Origin: CAVTSA01 sp963790575 | GTDB lineage: Bacteria > Chloroflexota > Dormibacteria > Dormibacterales > Dormibacteraceae | Reading direction: 5' to 3' | Assembly: GCA_963790575.1 (NCBI GenBank) | Contig: CAWBPD010000012.1 | Coordinates: 248,001-312,000, forward strand | DNA length: 64,000 bases | Shown: positions 1 through 8,374 of the stretch, one piece after another | How positions within the stretch are numbered: position 1 is the first letter of the stretch | How the letters are laid out: each line of letters opens with the position of its first letter | The notes under the pieces: model-generated | What the model was told of the DNA's origin: nothing | Database searches by the model: none | The model's input: the letters and a program-made list of their open reading frames with translations, nothing else | Program-made: the position numbers and the translations under genes

Positions 1-1
1 G

Positions 2-703
2 GCGCAGATGAGCGTCTCGCGGTCGGTCCGGGAGCCGCTCTACGACGCCGGTGTCAACCTGATCGGGGCTCTTCGCGTGCTGGAGGCCGCGCGCCAGGCG
101 CAGGCCCGGCTCCTCTTCTCGTCGACCGGCGGTGCGCTCTACGGCGACGCCGAGCGGCTTCCGACGCTGGAGACGGAGCCGGCCTGGCCGGTCTCCCCCT
201 ACGGCGTGGCCAAGCTCTCCTTCGAACACTACCTGCACTGTTACCGGGTGGCCCACGGGCTGAGCTACGCGGCGCTGCGCTACGCCAACGTGTACGGCCC
301 GCGCCAGAACCCGCACGGAGAGGCCGGGGTGGTCGCGATCTTCTGCCTCCGTCTGCTGGCTGGGGAGCCCGCCGTCATCAACGGCGACGGCACCTTCACC
401 CGCGACTACATCTACGTCGATGACGTGGTCCGCGCCAACCTGGCCGCGCTCGACAGTCGCGAGATCGGCCACTTCAACGTCGGGACCGGGCGCCAGACCA
501 CCGTCAACCGGATCTTCCACCTGCTGGTCGACCACCTCGGGCTCGACACCGAAGAGACGCACGGCCCGGTCCGGCCGGGCGACCAGCACACCTCCGCGCT
601 CGACTCCGGCCTGATCGAGCGCACCCTGGGCTGGCGAGCCGAGGTGGCCCTCGAAGAAGGCATCCCCCGGACCGCCGACTGGTTCAAGGCGCGGGCGGAC
701 TGA
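2..703 (+). CDS. NAD-dependent epimerase/dehydratase, 5'-truncated
   Basis: Extended short-chain dehydrogenase of the UDP-glucose 4-epimerase type, which would interconvert nucleotide sugars for cell-envelope or exopolysaccharide synthesis. The reading frame is already open at the window edge, so the NAD-binding GxxGxxG end lies upstream. Counting from the first internal Met (position 8), the active-site Ser/Thr lies in SSTGG (38-42) and the YxxxK dyad is Y65-K69 (YGVAK). The following RYANVYGPRQNP and the late TRDYIYVDDV motif are typical of GalE-like epimerases. The exact sugar cannot be told from this half. It converges on dinB across a strong hairpin. Confidence 0.88.
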   Translation, partial: AQMSVSRSVREPLYDAGVNLIGALRVLEAARQAQARLLFSSTGGALYGDAERLPTLETEPAWPVSPYGVAKLSFEHYLHCYRVAHGLSYAALRYANVYGPRQNPHGEAGVVAIFCLRLLAGEPAVINGDGTFTRDYIYVDDVVRANLAALDSREIGHFNVGTGRQTTVNRIFHLLVDHLGLDTEETHGPVRPGDQHTSALDSGLIERTLGWRAEVALEEGIPRTADWFKARAD

Positions 704-730
704 CCCGGACCGCCCGACCCAAAGAGGGCC

Positions 731-784
731 TTTCTCCACATTCCGGCCTTCCCGCGCCTGGGGTAGCGCGGGAAGGTGGAGAAA
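731..784. terminator. Bidirectional hairpin between convergent genes
   Basis: The left arm TTTCTCCAC...CCTTCCCGCGC pairs with the right arm GCGCGGGAAGG-TGGAGAAA around an 8-nt loop; the left arm carries an 8-nt bulge. It lies between the epimerase (plus) and dinB (minus), the expected place for a shared terminator. There is no U-run. Confidence 0.6.
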
Positions 785-792
785 CGCCCCCC

Positions 793-2094
793 TCAGTCAG
801 GCACCAGCCGGCGGAGATCGGGATCGTCGGCTCTGAGGCGCCGCAGCGGGCCCGGCTCCGTCGCCTCGGTCTCGAAGCGCACGCGCAGCTCGTCGCCCTC
901 ATCCGCCTCGACCCAACCCCGACCCCACCTGGTGTGCGCCACGTCGCAGCCGGGCGGCCAGTCCGCCGGCCGCACCGCCACCGCCTTCCCCACCGCCCGC
1001 TGGGCGGCCTGGGTTTCGCCTGAGGCCGGCTCGAACAACTCCGCCTGTATCGCGTCCGCCAGGCTCGACACGCCGACGCCGAGGAGCCTGATCCCGCCCC
1101 GCACGTCGATCGCCTGCAAGAGCCGCGTGGCGACGTCGAGGATGACCCCGTAGTCGTCGGTCGCCGCCAGCAGCGTCTCGGAGCGGGCGAGCAGCGTGAA
1201 GTCGGCACGGCGCACCTTGAGCGTGATCGTCCGCCCCGCACGGCCCCCCGCACGCAGGCGCCGCGAGACCCGGTCCACCAGCCCTTCCACCTCGGCGCGC
1301 AGCCGTCCCCGGTCGTCCAGGTCCTCGGCGAACGTGTCCTCGACGCTCACCGACTTGACGGCGCGCTCCGCCACCACCAGCCGGTGGTCGAGACCCCGCG
1401 CCAGCTCATACAAGCCACGCCCGCGCGAGACGCCGAAGAGCCGGACCAGCTCCTCCCGCGACCGTGCCGCGACGTCCCGCACCGTGGTCATGCCGTGCCG
1501 GTGGAGCAGCGCCGCCGTCTGCGGACCGACGCCCCACAGGGAGCGCACCGGGAGCGGATCGAGCAGCGCCTGTTCGTCACCTGGACGCACCACCACCAGC
1601 CCGTCGGGTTTGTCGAGATCGGAGGCGATCTTGGCGATCAGCTTGGAGGTGCCCGCTCCCACCGACGCGGTCAGGCCCAGCTCCGAGAAGATGCGCGAGC
1701 GGAGGTTGCCGGCCAGCGCCGTCACCGAGTCGGTATCGAGCCCGGCCTGGAACCCCGCCTCCAGATCGCAGAACGCCTCGTCGAGTGACAGCGGCTCGAT
1801 CACCGGCGTGAGGCCGCGAAGCATCGCCATCACGCGCGCCGAGAACTCGTGGTAGACGTGGAAGCGGGGGGCCAGGAACACCCCCTCCGGGCACAGGCGG
1901 CGCGCCTCGGCGGTAGGCATCGCGGAGTGGACTCCGAACACCCGCGCCTCGTAGCTGGCGGTGGCCACCACCCCGCGAGGCCCTACGCCGCCCACGATCA
2001 CCGGCCGCCCACGCAGGCTCGGCTTCTGCAGCTGCTCGACCGACGCGTAGAAGGCGTCCATGTCGAGGTGCAGAATCGTGGGCTCGATCCGCAT
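793..2094 (-). CDS. dinB: DNA polymerase IV (Y-family translesion polymerase)
   Basis: Error-prone lesion-bypass polymerase, 433 aa. The catalytic carboxylates are visible: D11 and D13 in LDMDAFYASVE and the D105-E106 pair in SLDEAF. The steric and fingers motifs SYEARVFGVHSAMP follow, then the helix-hairpin-helix (LWGVGPQTAALLHRHG) and little-finger domain. A C-terminal extension with TRWGRGWVE resembles actinobacterial-type DinB. I see no clear QxxLF clamp-binding peptide at the C-terminus. It starts 9 bp after the nicotinamidase stop codon and is probably co-transcribed with it, although a TAGCGT hexamer over that stop could also serve as a -10 element. Confidence 0.95.
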   Translation of the reverse strand: MRIEPTILHLDMDAFYASVEQLQKPSLRGRPVIVGGVGPRGVVATASYEARVFGVHSAMPTAEARRLCPEGVFLAPRFHVYHEFSARVMAMLRGLTPVIEPLSLDEAFCDLEAGFQAGLDTDSVTALAGNLRSRIFSELGLTASVGAGTSKLIAKIASDLDKPDGLVVVRPGDEQALLDPLPVRSLWGVGPQTAALLHRHGMTTVRDVAARSREELVRLFGVSRGRGLYELARGLDHRLVVAERAVKSVSVEDTFAEDLDDRGRLRAEVEGLVDRVSRRLRAGGRAGRTITLKVRRADFTLLARSETLLAATDDYGVILDVATRLLQAIDVRGGIRLLGVGVSSLADAIQAELFEPASGETQAAQRAVGKAVAVRPADWPPGCDVAHTRWGRGWVEADEGDELRVRFETEATEPGPLRRLRADDPDLRRLVPD

Positions 2095-2103
2095 CTCCGA
2101 ACG

Positions 2104-2679
2104 CTACCGAGTCACGACGTCCCGGGCGGTGAGGACCTGCGCCCCCCGCTCTCGCATCTCCTCCAGCGCCCGCTCGCCGTCGCCGGGCTGCACGTCCACG
2201 GCGCCCACGCCGTCCTTCAGCACCGAGACCAAAAAGCCGGCCCCGAGAGCGTCCAGCACCGACGCCCGGACGCAGTAGTCGGTGGCCAAGCCGCCGACCA
2301 CGAGCGACTCGACCCCATGCTCATGGAGCCATGCGGCGAGTCCGGTCCCGTCGAACGCCGAGTAAGCGTCGCGGTCCGGATCCCGGCCCTTGCTGAAGAC
2401 GTGTGCGATCGGCTTGCGATCCAGCGTGGGGTGGAATTCGGCGCCCTCGGTGCCCTCCATGCAGTGGGGCGGCCAGGGGCCCCCGCGCTCGGTGAAGGAC
2501 ACGTGATGAAGCGGGTGCCAATCGCGGCTGGCGACCACCAAGGGGGCCCTCTCGGCGACCTCGTTGACGGCCGGAAAGATGCCGTCTCCACCCGGCACCG
2601 CGAGCGCTCCCCCGGGGCAAAAATCGACCTGGGGATCGACGATCAGGAACGCCCAGTTGGATTGGGTGGTCGGGAACAC
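2104..2679 (-). CDS. pncA: Nicotinamidase / isochorismatase-family hydrolase
   Basis: Cysteine hydrolase converting nicotinamide to nicotinate for NAD salvage. Counting from the GTG at 2679 (191 aa), the catalytic triad is D15 (VDPQVDF), K97 (FSKGRD) and C136 (ATDYCVRAS). Metal ligands D53, H55, H59 and H72 lie in RDWHP..H and WPPHC, the arrangement of true nicotinamidases rather than isochorismatases. I chose the GTG because the frame upstream runs through greA on the other strand and has no family similarity. It is divergent from greA with only 21 bp between starts. Confidence 0.85.
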   Translation of the reverse strand: MFPTTQSNWAFLIVDPQVDFCPGGALAVPGGDGIFPAVNEVAERAPLVVASRDWHPLHHVSFTERGGPWPPHCMEGTEGAEFHPTLDRKPIAHVFSKGRDPDRDAYSAFDGTGLAAWLHEHGVESLVVGGLATDYCVRASVLDALGAGFLVSVLKDGVGAVDVQPGDGERALEEMRERGAQVLTARDVVTR

Positions 2680-2685
2680 GAGCGG

Positions 2686-2691
2686 TATTAT
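2686..2691 (+). promoter_or_regulatory. -10 element of greA (leaderless type)
   Basis: TATTAT ends 9 nt before the greA ATG and a weak TTGGGT lies 18 bp upstream at 2662. There is no Shine-Dalgarno sequence, so the transcript should begin at or just before the start codon. Confidence 0.6.
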
Positions 2692-2700
2692 TGGCCGGTC

Positions 2701-3165
2701 ATGGACCTCACTCAACCTGTGCTCGTGACCCAGGAGGGTCTCGAGAAGCTGAAGCGCGAACTCGAACAGACTCGAGCTGGACGGTCCGCGGCCACAGACC
2801 GGCTGAGAGAGGCGTTCCAGCCGGGTGACATCGAGGACAACCCTGAGGCGGAGCAGGCGAAAGAGGATCTGAACCGCATCGACGATCGGATCTACGAACT
2901 GGAGGAGATGATCGGCCGCGCGCAGCTCATCAGCCAGACCTCGCGCTCGGTGGCCGCACCGGGTTCCACTCTGGACATCGTGGAGGAGGACGGCGAGACC
3001 GTCACCTACCACCTGGTGGGCGGCATCGAGGCGGATCCTGCCGAGGGCCGGATCTCCGTCGAGTCCCCCGTCGGAAGGGCGCTGCTGGGCGCCAAGAAGG
3101 GCGACAAGGTGACCGTCGAGACGCCCAACGGCCAGATCGAGCTGACCGTCAAGGCCGTTCATTAA
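2701..3165 (+). CDS. greA: Transcription elongation factor GreA/GreB family
   Basis: Binds the RNA polymerase secondary channel and stimulates cleavage of backtracked transcripts. 154 aa, normal length. The N-terminal coiled coil (about residues 8-75) carries the acidic tip in the GDIEDNPEAEQAKED segment, a variant of the usual GDLSEN..Y..AK. The C-terminal FKBP-like domain has the late ISVESPVGRALLGAKKGD motif diagnostic of GreA. The ATG at 2701 is fixed by the start of family similarity and the upstream -10 element. Confidence 0.95.
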   Translation: MDLTQPVLVTQEGLEKLKRELEQTRAGRSAATDRLREAFQPGDIEDNPEAEQAKEDLNRIDDRIYELEEMIGRAQLISQTSRSVAAPGSTLDIVEEDGETVTYHLVGGIEADPAEGRISVESPVGRALLGAKKGDKVTVETPNGQIELTVKAVH

Positions 3166-3170
3166 CCGGC

Positions 3171-3199
3171 TTCACGCCGGGCCGGCCGCGGGCTATATT
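3171..3199 (+). promoter_or_regulatory. Promoter of the acyl-CoA synthetase gene
   Basis: TTCACG (-35) at 3171, a 17-bp spacer, TATATT (-10) at 3194-3199, then 9 nt to the ATG. This is the best-formed promoter of the window and again of leaderless geometry. Confidence 0.65.
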
Positions 3200-3208
3200 C
3201 CGGCTGAG

Positions 3209-4951
3209 ATGGCCCTGGAGCAGGTTTCCGAGCGCACCATCCCCGGACTCTTTGTGCGCCAGGTCGCGGCCGGCCCGGATCGACCCTTTCTCACCTACTA
3301 CGAGGGGCCTGCCTGGCGGATGCTGACCTACGCCGAGATGCAGGACCGGGTGGAGCGCGTCGCCGCCCACCTGCTCGCACTCGGCGTCGGCCCGCGCGAG
3401 GCGGTGGTCTTGATGGCCCCCAACCGTCTGGAGTGGGCGGTGGCCGATCTCGCCATCCAGCTGATCGGCGGGGTCACCGCTCCCATTTACCCCTCGTCCA
3501 TCGAGTCGCAGGTGCAGGCCATCCTGCGCAACTGCGACGCCCGCGTGGCCCTGGTGGAGGGCCATGAGCGGGAAGACCGGCTGCACGGCGTGCGTACGGT
3601 GCGCCTGGAATCGGAGTTCATGCGCTGGTACGGGGAGCCCGCGACCCCCGAGCAGATGGCGGAGATCCAGCGCCGAGCGGCCGGCATCAGGCCCGATGAC
3701 CTGGCCACCATCGTCTACACCTCGGGCACCACCGGCGAGCCCAAGGGCGTCGAGCACGCGCACGGCAACCTGGTGGACGAGGTGCGGCAAGCGATCCGCG
3801 CCTTCCCCATGGACGAGGGGGACGTCGGCCTCTCGCTCCTCCCGCTCTCACACATCCTGGAGCGGGTCAGTGGCTTCTACCAGATGATCGGCGCCGGGTC
3901 CTCGGCCTGGCTCAGCCGCGGCAGCGACCAGCTGCTCGAGGATATCGCCGCCTGCCGTCCCACCGTGATGATCTGTGTCCCTCGGATCTTCGAGAAGGTC
4001 TATCAGGGCGTGATGGCGCAGGTCGCCCAGCGCTCGCCGATCCAGCAGCAGCTCTTCCGCTGGGCACTGGCCAAGGGGCGACGTCACGCAGAGACCGGTG
4101 CCGCCGGGCTCTCCTACCGGCTCGCGGACCGTCTGGTGCTGGCCGGACTCCGCCGGCGGCTCACCGGTGGCCGCCTGCGCTACTTCATCTGCGGAGGTGC
4201 GCCCCTGCTGCGCGAGGTGGAGGCCTTCTTCTGGGCCATCGGGGTCAAGATCCTGCAGGGCTGGGGCCTCACCGAGACCAGCTCCGGCACCACCGCCAAC
4301 CGCGTCGACGATCACCGCTTCGAGACGGTCGGGAAGCCGCTGCCGGGAGTCGAGCTCCGGATCGCCGAGGACGGTGAGATCCTGGTCAAGAGTCCCGGCA
4401 ACCTGATCGCCTACCACCAAAACCCGGCCGCCACCGCCGAGGTGCTGAGCGAGGGGTGGTTCCACACCGGCGACATCGGGGAGATCGACCAGGACGGGTT
4501 CCTCCACATCACCGACCGCAAGAAGGACCTGCTCAAGACGTCGGGCGGGAAGTTCGTGGCGCCGCTGCAGCTGGAGGCGCAGCTGCTGCAGGACCCGCTG
4601 CTCAGCAACGCCATGGTGGTGGGGGACCTCAGGCCCTACGTGACCGCGCTCCTGGTCCCTAACTGGTTGCTGGTCGAAAAGACGCTGGGGCTCTCCGGGG
4701 ATCCGGAGGCGCTGGTCGCCGACCCCAGGCTCAACGCCGCCCTGCAGGAGATCGTGGATCGCGCCAATCAGGACCTCGCCAGCTGGGAGACGATCAAGCG
4801 CTTCGCGGTGCTGCCCCATGAGTTCAGCGAGACGACCGGCGAGCTCACGCCGACGTTGAAGGTGCGGCGCCGGGTCGTGCTCGAGCACCATCAGGCGCAG
4901 ATCGACGAGATGTACGCACGTTCCCGCGAGCGAACCCCGGCCACCGGGTAG
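3209..4951 (+). CDS. Long-chain acyl-CoA synthetase (AMP-forming)
   Basis: Activates fatty acids to acyl-CoA through an acyl-AMP intermediate, 580 aa. The P-loop YTSGTTGEPKG begins at residue 170, the adenine-binding GWGLTE is near residue 351, and the GWFHTGD motif near residue 416 is followed by DRKKDLLKTSGGK with the hinge and the conserved Lys. The layout is that of the FadD15/FAA1 long-chain group. It follows greA by 43 bp but has its own promoter. Substrate chain length is inferred from family only. Confidence 0.9.
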   Translation: MALEQVSERTIPGLFVRQVAAGPDRPFLTYYEGPAWRMLTYAEMQDRVERVAAHLLALGVGPREAVVLMAPNRLEWAVADLAIQLIGGVTAPIYPSSIESQVQAILRNCDARVALVEGHEREDRLHGVRTVRLESEFMRWYGEPATPEQMAEIQRRAAGIRPDDLATIVYTSGTTGEPKGVEHAHGNLVDEVRQAIRAFPMDEGDVGLSLLPLSHILERVSGFYQMIGAGSSAWLSRGSDQLLEDIAACRPTVMICVPRIFEKVYQGVMAQVAQRSPIQQQLFRWALAKGRRHAETGAAGLSYRLADRLVLAGLRRRLTGGRLRYFICGGAPLLREVEAFFWAIGVKILQGWGLTETSSGTTANRVDDHRFETVGKPLPGVELRIAEDGEILVKSPGNLIAYHQNPAATAEVLSEGWFHTGDIGEIDQDGFLHITDRKKDLLKTSGGKFVAPLQLEAQLLQDPLLSNAMVVGDLRPYVTALLVPNWLLVEKTLGLSGDPEALVADPRLNAALQEIVDRANQDLASWETIKRFAVLPHEFSETTGELTPTLKVRRRVVLEHHQAQIDEMYARSRERTPATG

Positions 4952-5015
4952 GGCCCGCAGGTGCACCAACGGGTCTCAAAGCTGCGAGATAGGACCCGGA
5001 GGTGCACCAACGGGT
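4949..5015. repeat. Tandem palindrome array, GGTGCACCAACGGG family (2 units, 41-bp period)
   Basis: Two 26-bp units of the form TAGG-R-CCCG-S-AGGTGCACC-AACGGGT begin at 4949 and 4990. Each can fold with CCCG/CGGG arms around a palindromic GGTGCACC centre. The same 14-bp core recurs in the 22.5-kb array. Confidence 0.8.
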
Positions 5016-5077
5016 GTTACCTCGCGGTGTCCCGTCTTGGAGTGCGAATAGACGCAGTGTCGGCCCCACCACGTTCG

Positions 5078-5083
5078 TACGAT
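5078..5083 (+). promoter_or_regulatory. -10 element of the 125-aa protein gene
   Basis: TACGAT ends 8 nt before the ATG at 5092. A GGAGGG stretch lies between, so either leaderless or very short-leader translation is possible. Confidence 0.45.
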
Positions 5084-5091
5084 GGAGGGTC

Positions 5092-5469
5092 ATGGCGGCA
5101 AACTCGGTCGACCTCTCAGAGACCCATCTCGCGCTGGACCGGCTCCGCCGTCAGGTCTGCCACTGCGGCCTCAAGGGCGAGTGCCTCGGGTGTCGTGGCA
5201 TCGAGATGGTGCGACAGCAGGTGCAGGCCGTGGTTTCGGCGGCCAGCCAACCGGTTCTCTTCCAGGTCGCCCAGGAAGCGGCGATGAAGGACATGGCGGG
5301 CCGCTTCGAGGACATGGCCAGCCGGCTGATGGAGGATCCCGAGATGCGCCAGGCGGCCGAGGACATGCAGCGCCGGGTGATGTCGGATCCCGAAGCGCGC
5401 CGGCTGATGGAAGAGTTGATGCGGCGCCTCGGCGGCCCCGAGGGCGAAGGTCCCAACTTCCCCGACTGA
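5092..5469 (+). CDS. Conserved-looking hypothetical with Cys cluster
   Basis: I do not recognise this 125-aa protein. It has a short Cys cluster, C23-x-C25-x5-C31-x2-C34, that could bind a metal, followed by an entirely helical, Met-rich C-terminal half in which DPEMRQAAEDMQ and DPEARRLMEELM are near repeats, reminiscent of STI1-type chaperone-binding repeats. No signal peptide or membrane segment is seen. The start is set by the -10 element and by the end of coding character upstream. It stands alone between two repeat elements. Confidence 0.65.
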   Translation: MAANSVDLSETHLALDRLRRQVCHCGLKGECLGCRGIEMVRQQVQAVVSAASQPVLFQVAQEAAMKDMAGRFEDMASRLMEDPEMRQAAEDMQRRVMSDPEARRLMEELMRRLGGPEGEGPNFPD

Positions 5470-5491
5470 GCACCCCCACCCGGGGGGCCCG

Positions 5492-5565
5492 CGTTGAGGG
5501 CCGAGCGTCCACACTGGGACGCTACCGCGCGCCCGGAACGGTCTCACCGCGGACGGTCGGCCCTT
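5492..5565. repeat. TGAGGGCCGAG-type inverted-repeat element, copy 1
   Basis: A roughly 72-bp element with outer arms GGCCGAGCGTCC (5497) and GGACGGTCGGCC (5551), and an inner hairpin AGCGTCC-ACACTG-GGACGCT. It is homologous along its length to the element at 7341 with arm changes that preserve pairing, so structure seems conserved. It lies between two plus-strand genes and may be a terminator or a MITE/REP-like element. Confidence 0.65.
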
Positions 5566-5590
5566 AGCGAGGGCTCTCCCGCGTGCTTCG

Positions 5591-5596
5591 TAGACT
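5591..5596 (+). promoter_or_regulatory. -10 element of the 573-aa protein gene
   Basis: TAGACT ends 7 nt before the ATG at 5604. No ribosome-binding site is present. This selects the ATG over the GTG 21 nt upstream. Confidence 0.5.
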
Positions 5597-5603
5597 CTCG
5601 TCG

Positions 5604-7325
5604 ATGGCAACGCCTGGACAGCTCGAGCCGAAGGCCGGGTGGCAGGGACGCCACGCGGTCGAGCTCTACGTGCGCACCTACTCGACCATGCTGCAGAGCT
5701 CGGGCTGGATCCGGCTCGACTCGCTGGCCGCCGTCCACATCCGGATGGGGTCCTCCCTCCACGGGCTGGCCGCCGAGCATCAGGTGGACATGGGGGCGTT
5801 CCTGTACTCGATCCGGCGTCTCCCGCGCGAGATCGCTGATGTGCGGCGGGTCATCCTGGGGCAAAGCCCGCACCGTTTCCAGGCCGCGCTCGGTCTCGCC
5901 GTCGACAGCTGGCGGCGCGTCAAGGCGCCGGCGCGGCGCCGGCCCTGGTACTTCGACGGCGAGGAGACCCTGGCGGTGTTCCTGGCCTCCCCCTCGGACA
6001 TCGACGACCTGGTGCCGACGCTGGTGGCGTACGAGATCGAGTGGAACAAGCTGCACCACGCGCTGCGCGAGGATCCGAGCGGGCTCGATGGGGCCCGTCA
6101 CGCGGCCGGCGCCAGCGAGGACGACTGGGAGCGGCTCCGCCACGCCTGGGGCCCCGACTTCGAGGGCATGCTGGCCGAAGTTCGCGCGCGGTCCTGCCAG
6201 CTCTGGATCCGGCTGGTCGGAGGATCGCAGGTGGGATTCGCCCGCAACGCCCGGCGCTGGTGGCACCCGATCCAGGGCGTCCTCGACCGGTTGGGGCTGG
6301 AAGAGGCACCGATCTACTTCGTGTCCTCCAACGTGCACAGCCTGGTCAACGTGGTCAACGGCGTGGCGCGGCAGCTGGAGAGCCAGATCGTCGACTTTGC
6401 CCGGCGGACCGACCAGCACCTGGTGGAGGAGCTTCAGAAGCTGGACCAGGGTGGCTCGTCGGCGTCACGCGAGAACTGGCTCTACTACGCGGCGCGAACC
6501 CTCTTCGATGGGCATCCCGAGGCTGCCCGCCTGAGGGCCGAGCGGAGCGAGCTGGAGCAGACGATCGGCATCCACCACCTGGCGGCACCGGAAGGCGGCG
6601 TCGACTCGGCCGCCCAGATCATGCGGCTCAACCGGCTTGATCCGACCCGGCTCGACCCCCGCATCGGCGCCGTCGACCAGGACGCTCTCGCTGCGTCCTC
6701 CGCCTACGTGCTCAACGTCGACTACCCGCTTGGCCTGGGGGCTTACCACCTCCTCCGCCAGGTCGCGGAGTCCGTGCACTGGGTCGACGGGGTCTATCTG
6801 ATGGGCAAGGCGGCGACGCTCAACGCCCAGGTCGGCGACGTGATGCTGCCCAACGTGGTCTACAACGAGCACTCCGGCAACACCTACTGGCTCGACAACT
6901 GCTTCGATGCCGCCAGCGTCCAGCCCTACCTGGAGTTCGGATCGGCGCTCGATCATCAGCGTGCGGTGACGGTGCGAGGAACCTTCCTCCAGAACCGCGA
7001 CTACCTCGACTTCTACTACCAGGGCCGCTACACGGTGGTGGAGATGGAGGTGGGTCCCTATCTGGACGCCTGCTACGAGATCGTCGAACCCGGCCGCTAT
7101 CCGCTCAACGAGAATGTGAGCATGACCCAGCTGACGCTCGACCTGGGGATCATCCACTACGCCTCCGACACCCCCTACACGCAGGCCCGAACGCTGGGTG
7201 CCCGGGGGCTCAGCTACCGTGGGATGGACGCCACCTACGCGAGCGCGGTGGCGGTGATGCGGCGGGTGCTCCAGCAGGAGGGGGTGCTGGCCGAGACAGA
7301 GCCGACTCCGGCGGTACCGGCGTGA
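5604..7325 (+). CDS. Large uncharacterised protein with phosphorylase-like C-terminal motifs
   Basis: 573 aa, no signal peptide or membrane span. I cannot assign a function. The N-terminal half (about 1-340) is helical and rich in Trp and Arg. The C-terminal half holds a segment GKAATLNAQVGDVMLPNVV and a later TVVEMEVGPYLDACYE that resemble the phosphate-binding G-x-A...GDVVVP loop and the EME nucleoside-binding motif of the purine nucleoside phosphorylase/UDP fold. That similarity is inference from motif spacing only. It is monocistronic, with a leaderless-type promoter in front and an inverted-repeat element behind. Confidence 0.75.
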   Translation: MATPGQLEPKAGWQGRHAVELYVRTYSTMLQSSGWIRLDSLAAVHIRMGSSLHGLAAEHQVDMGAFLYSIRRLPREIADVRRVILGQSPHRFQAALGLAVDSWRRVKAPARRRPWYFDGEETLAVFLASPSDIDDLVPTLVAYEIEWNKLHHALREDPSGLDGARHAAGASEDDWERLRHAWGPDFEGMLAEVRARSCQLWIRLVGGSQVGFARNARRWWHPIQGVLDRLGLEEAPIYFVSSNVHSLVNVVNGVARQLESQIVDFARRTDQHLVEELQKLDQGGSSASRENWLYYAARTLFDGHPEAARLRAERSELEQTIGIHHLAAPEGGVDSAAQIMRLNRLDPTRLDPRIGAVDQDALAASSAYVLNVDYPLGLGAYHLLRQVAESVHWVDGVYLMGKAATLNAQVGDVMLPNVVYNEHSGNTYWLDNCFDAASVQPYLEFGSALDHQRAVTVRGTFLQNRDYLDFYYQGRYTVVEMEVGPYLDACYEIVEPGRYPLNENVSMTQLTLDLGIIHYASDTPYTQARTLGARGLSYRGMDATYASAVAVMRRVLQQEGVLAETEPTPAVPA

Positions 7326-7340
7326 GGGCGCGCGCGCCGC

Positions 7341-7417
7341 GCTGAGGGCCGAGTGTCCGCGCTCGGACGTTGCCCGGCGCCCGGAAGGGTCTTCGTGCGG
7401 ACACGTGGCCCCTACGG
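7341..7417. repeat. TGAGGGCCGAG-type inverted-repeat element, copy 2
   Basis: Same family as 5492. Outer GGCC/GGCC arms enclose a perfect GTGTCCGC / GCGGACAC pair. It lies between convergent genes, so a bidirectional terminator role is plausible. Confidence 0.65.
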
Positions 7418-8374
7418 AGCCGCGGCTGCCCTCGCGTAGCGGGTGGCCAGGCGGCAGAGCTCGCCGCGCAGCTCGGGGGGTGCGATCACGGTGAAGTCGG
7501 CGTCGAGCGCCCCCAGCCAGAGCGCGACGCCGGCCAGCGTGGTGCCGCCCAGCGTGAGCAGGCTGGTCCGGTCGTCCAGCGCCTCCACCAGGCCACCAAT
7601 GCGTTCGCTCACCCGCGCTGCCGGCGCGTCGACCTGGACCTGGACCTGGACCGGCCAGACCCTGGTTCCCAGCCGCTCGGCGACCCAGGCGGCGACATCC
7701 GGAGCGGGCGGCTCTCGGGGGACGAACTTGGGGCCGGGCGACCCCACCGGCCGGATCCGATCGACTCGGAACGTGCGCCAGTCGCGGCGATCGAAGTCCC
7801 ACGCCAGCAGATACCAGCGGGCCGCGCCCCAGGAGATCAGGCGATCGGGCTCCACGTGGCGCGTCGACGTATCCCCGCGTTCGCTCCGGTACTCGAGTCG
7901 CAGCCGGTCGTGGTCCCGGCAGGCGGCCGCCAGTTCGGCCAGCACATCGGCATCGACCGGGGCCACGACGCGGCGCTGGTGGGGAATCGGCACCGTGTAT
8001 CGCTCCAGGGAACTGACGCGGTGGCGCAGGCGGCGCGGCAGGACCTGCTCGATCTTGGCCAGGGCGCGCAGCGACGTCTCTTCGATACCGGTCAGCGATC
8101 CCCCGGCCGCCGTTCTGAGGGACACCGCGACCGCCACCGCCTCTTCTTCGTCGAGCAGGAGCGGCGGCATCGCGGTGCCTGCCTCCAGCTGGTAGCCGCC
8201 GGCCACGCCGGGCCGCGAGCGCACCGGATAGCCCAGCTGGCGCAGACGATCGACATCGCGCCGGACTGTGCGCTCCCCCACCCCCAGCCGCTCGGCCAGC
8301 TCGGTCCCCGGCCACTCGCGCCGCACCTGGAGCAGGGAGAGCAGCCGGAGCAGGCGCGCGGAGGTCGAGAGCAT
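7412..8374 (-). CDS. WYL-domain transcriptional regulator (YafY/PafC-like)
   Basis: 320-aa DNA-binding regulator. The N-terminal winged HTH (about 1-60) has the DeoR-like recognition segment LGVGERTVRRDVDRLRQLGYPV, followed by a GGYQL wing. The WYL ligand-binding domain (about 130-225) contains the WYLLAWDFDRRDWRTFRVDRI signature. This family senses ligands such as nucleic acids or nucleotides and often controls DNA damage or defence genes, but no obvious target sits next to it. A (CCTGGA) hexamer run inside the gene encodes VQVQVQV near the C-terminus. Confidence 0.9.
   Translation of the reverse strand: MLSTSARLLRLLSLLQVRREWPGTELAERLGVGERTVRRDVDRLRQLGYPVRSRPGVAGGYQLEAGTAMPPLLLDEEEAVAVAVSLRTAAGGSLTGIEETSLRALAKIEQVLPRRLRHRVSSLERYTVPIPHQRRVVAPVDADVLAELAAACRDHDRLRLEYRSERGDTSTRHVEPDRLISWGAARWYLLAWDFDRRDWRTFRVDRIRPVGSPGPKFVPREPPAPDVAAWVAERLGTRVWPVQVQVQVDAPAARVSERIGGLVEALDDRTSLLTLGGTTLAGVALWLGALDADFTVIAPPELRGELCRLATRYARAAAAP

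Noticed and set aside
7630..7655. (CCTGGA)n run as a microsatellite contingency locus in the WYL gene
   Set aside because: A hexamer keeps the frame whatever the copy number and the repeat is only about four units, so phase variation is not expected.
6465..8315. 616-codon minus-strand frame across the 573-aa gene and the WYL gene
   Set aside because: Shadow of two supported genes, with no motif and extreme composition.
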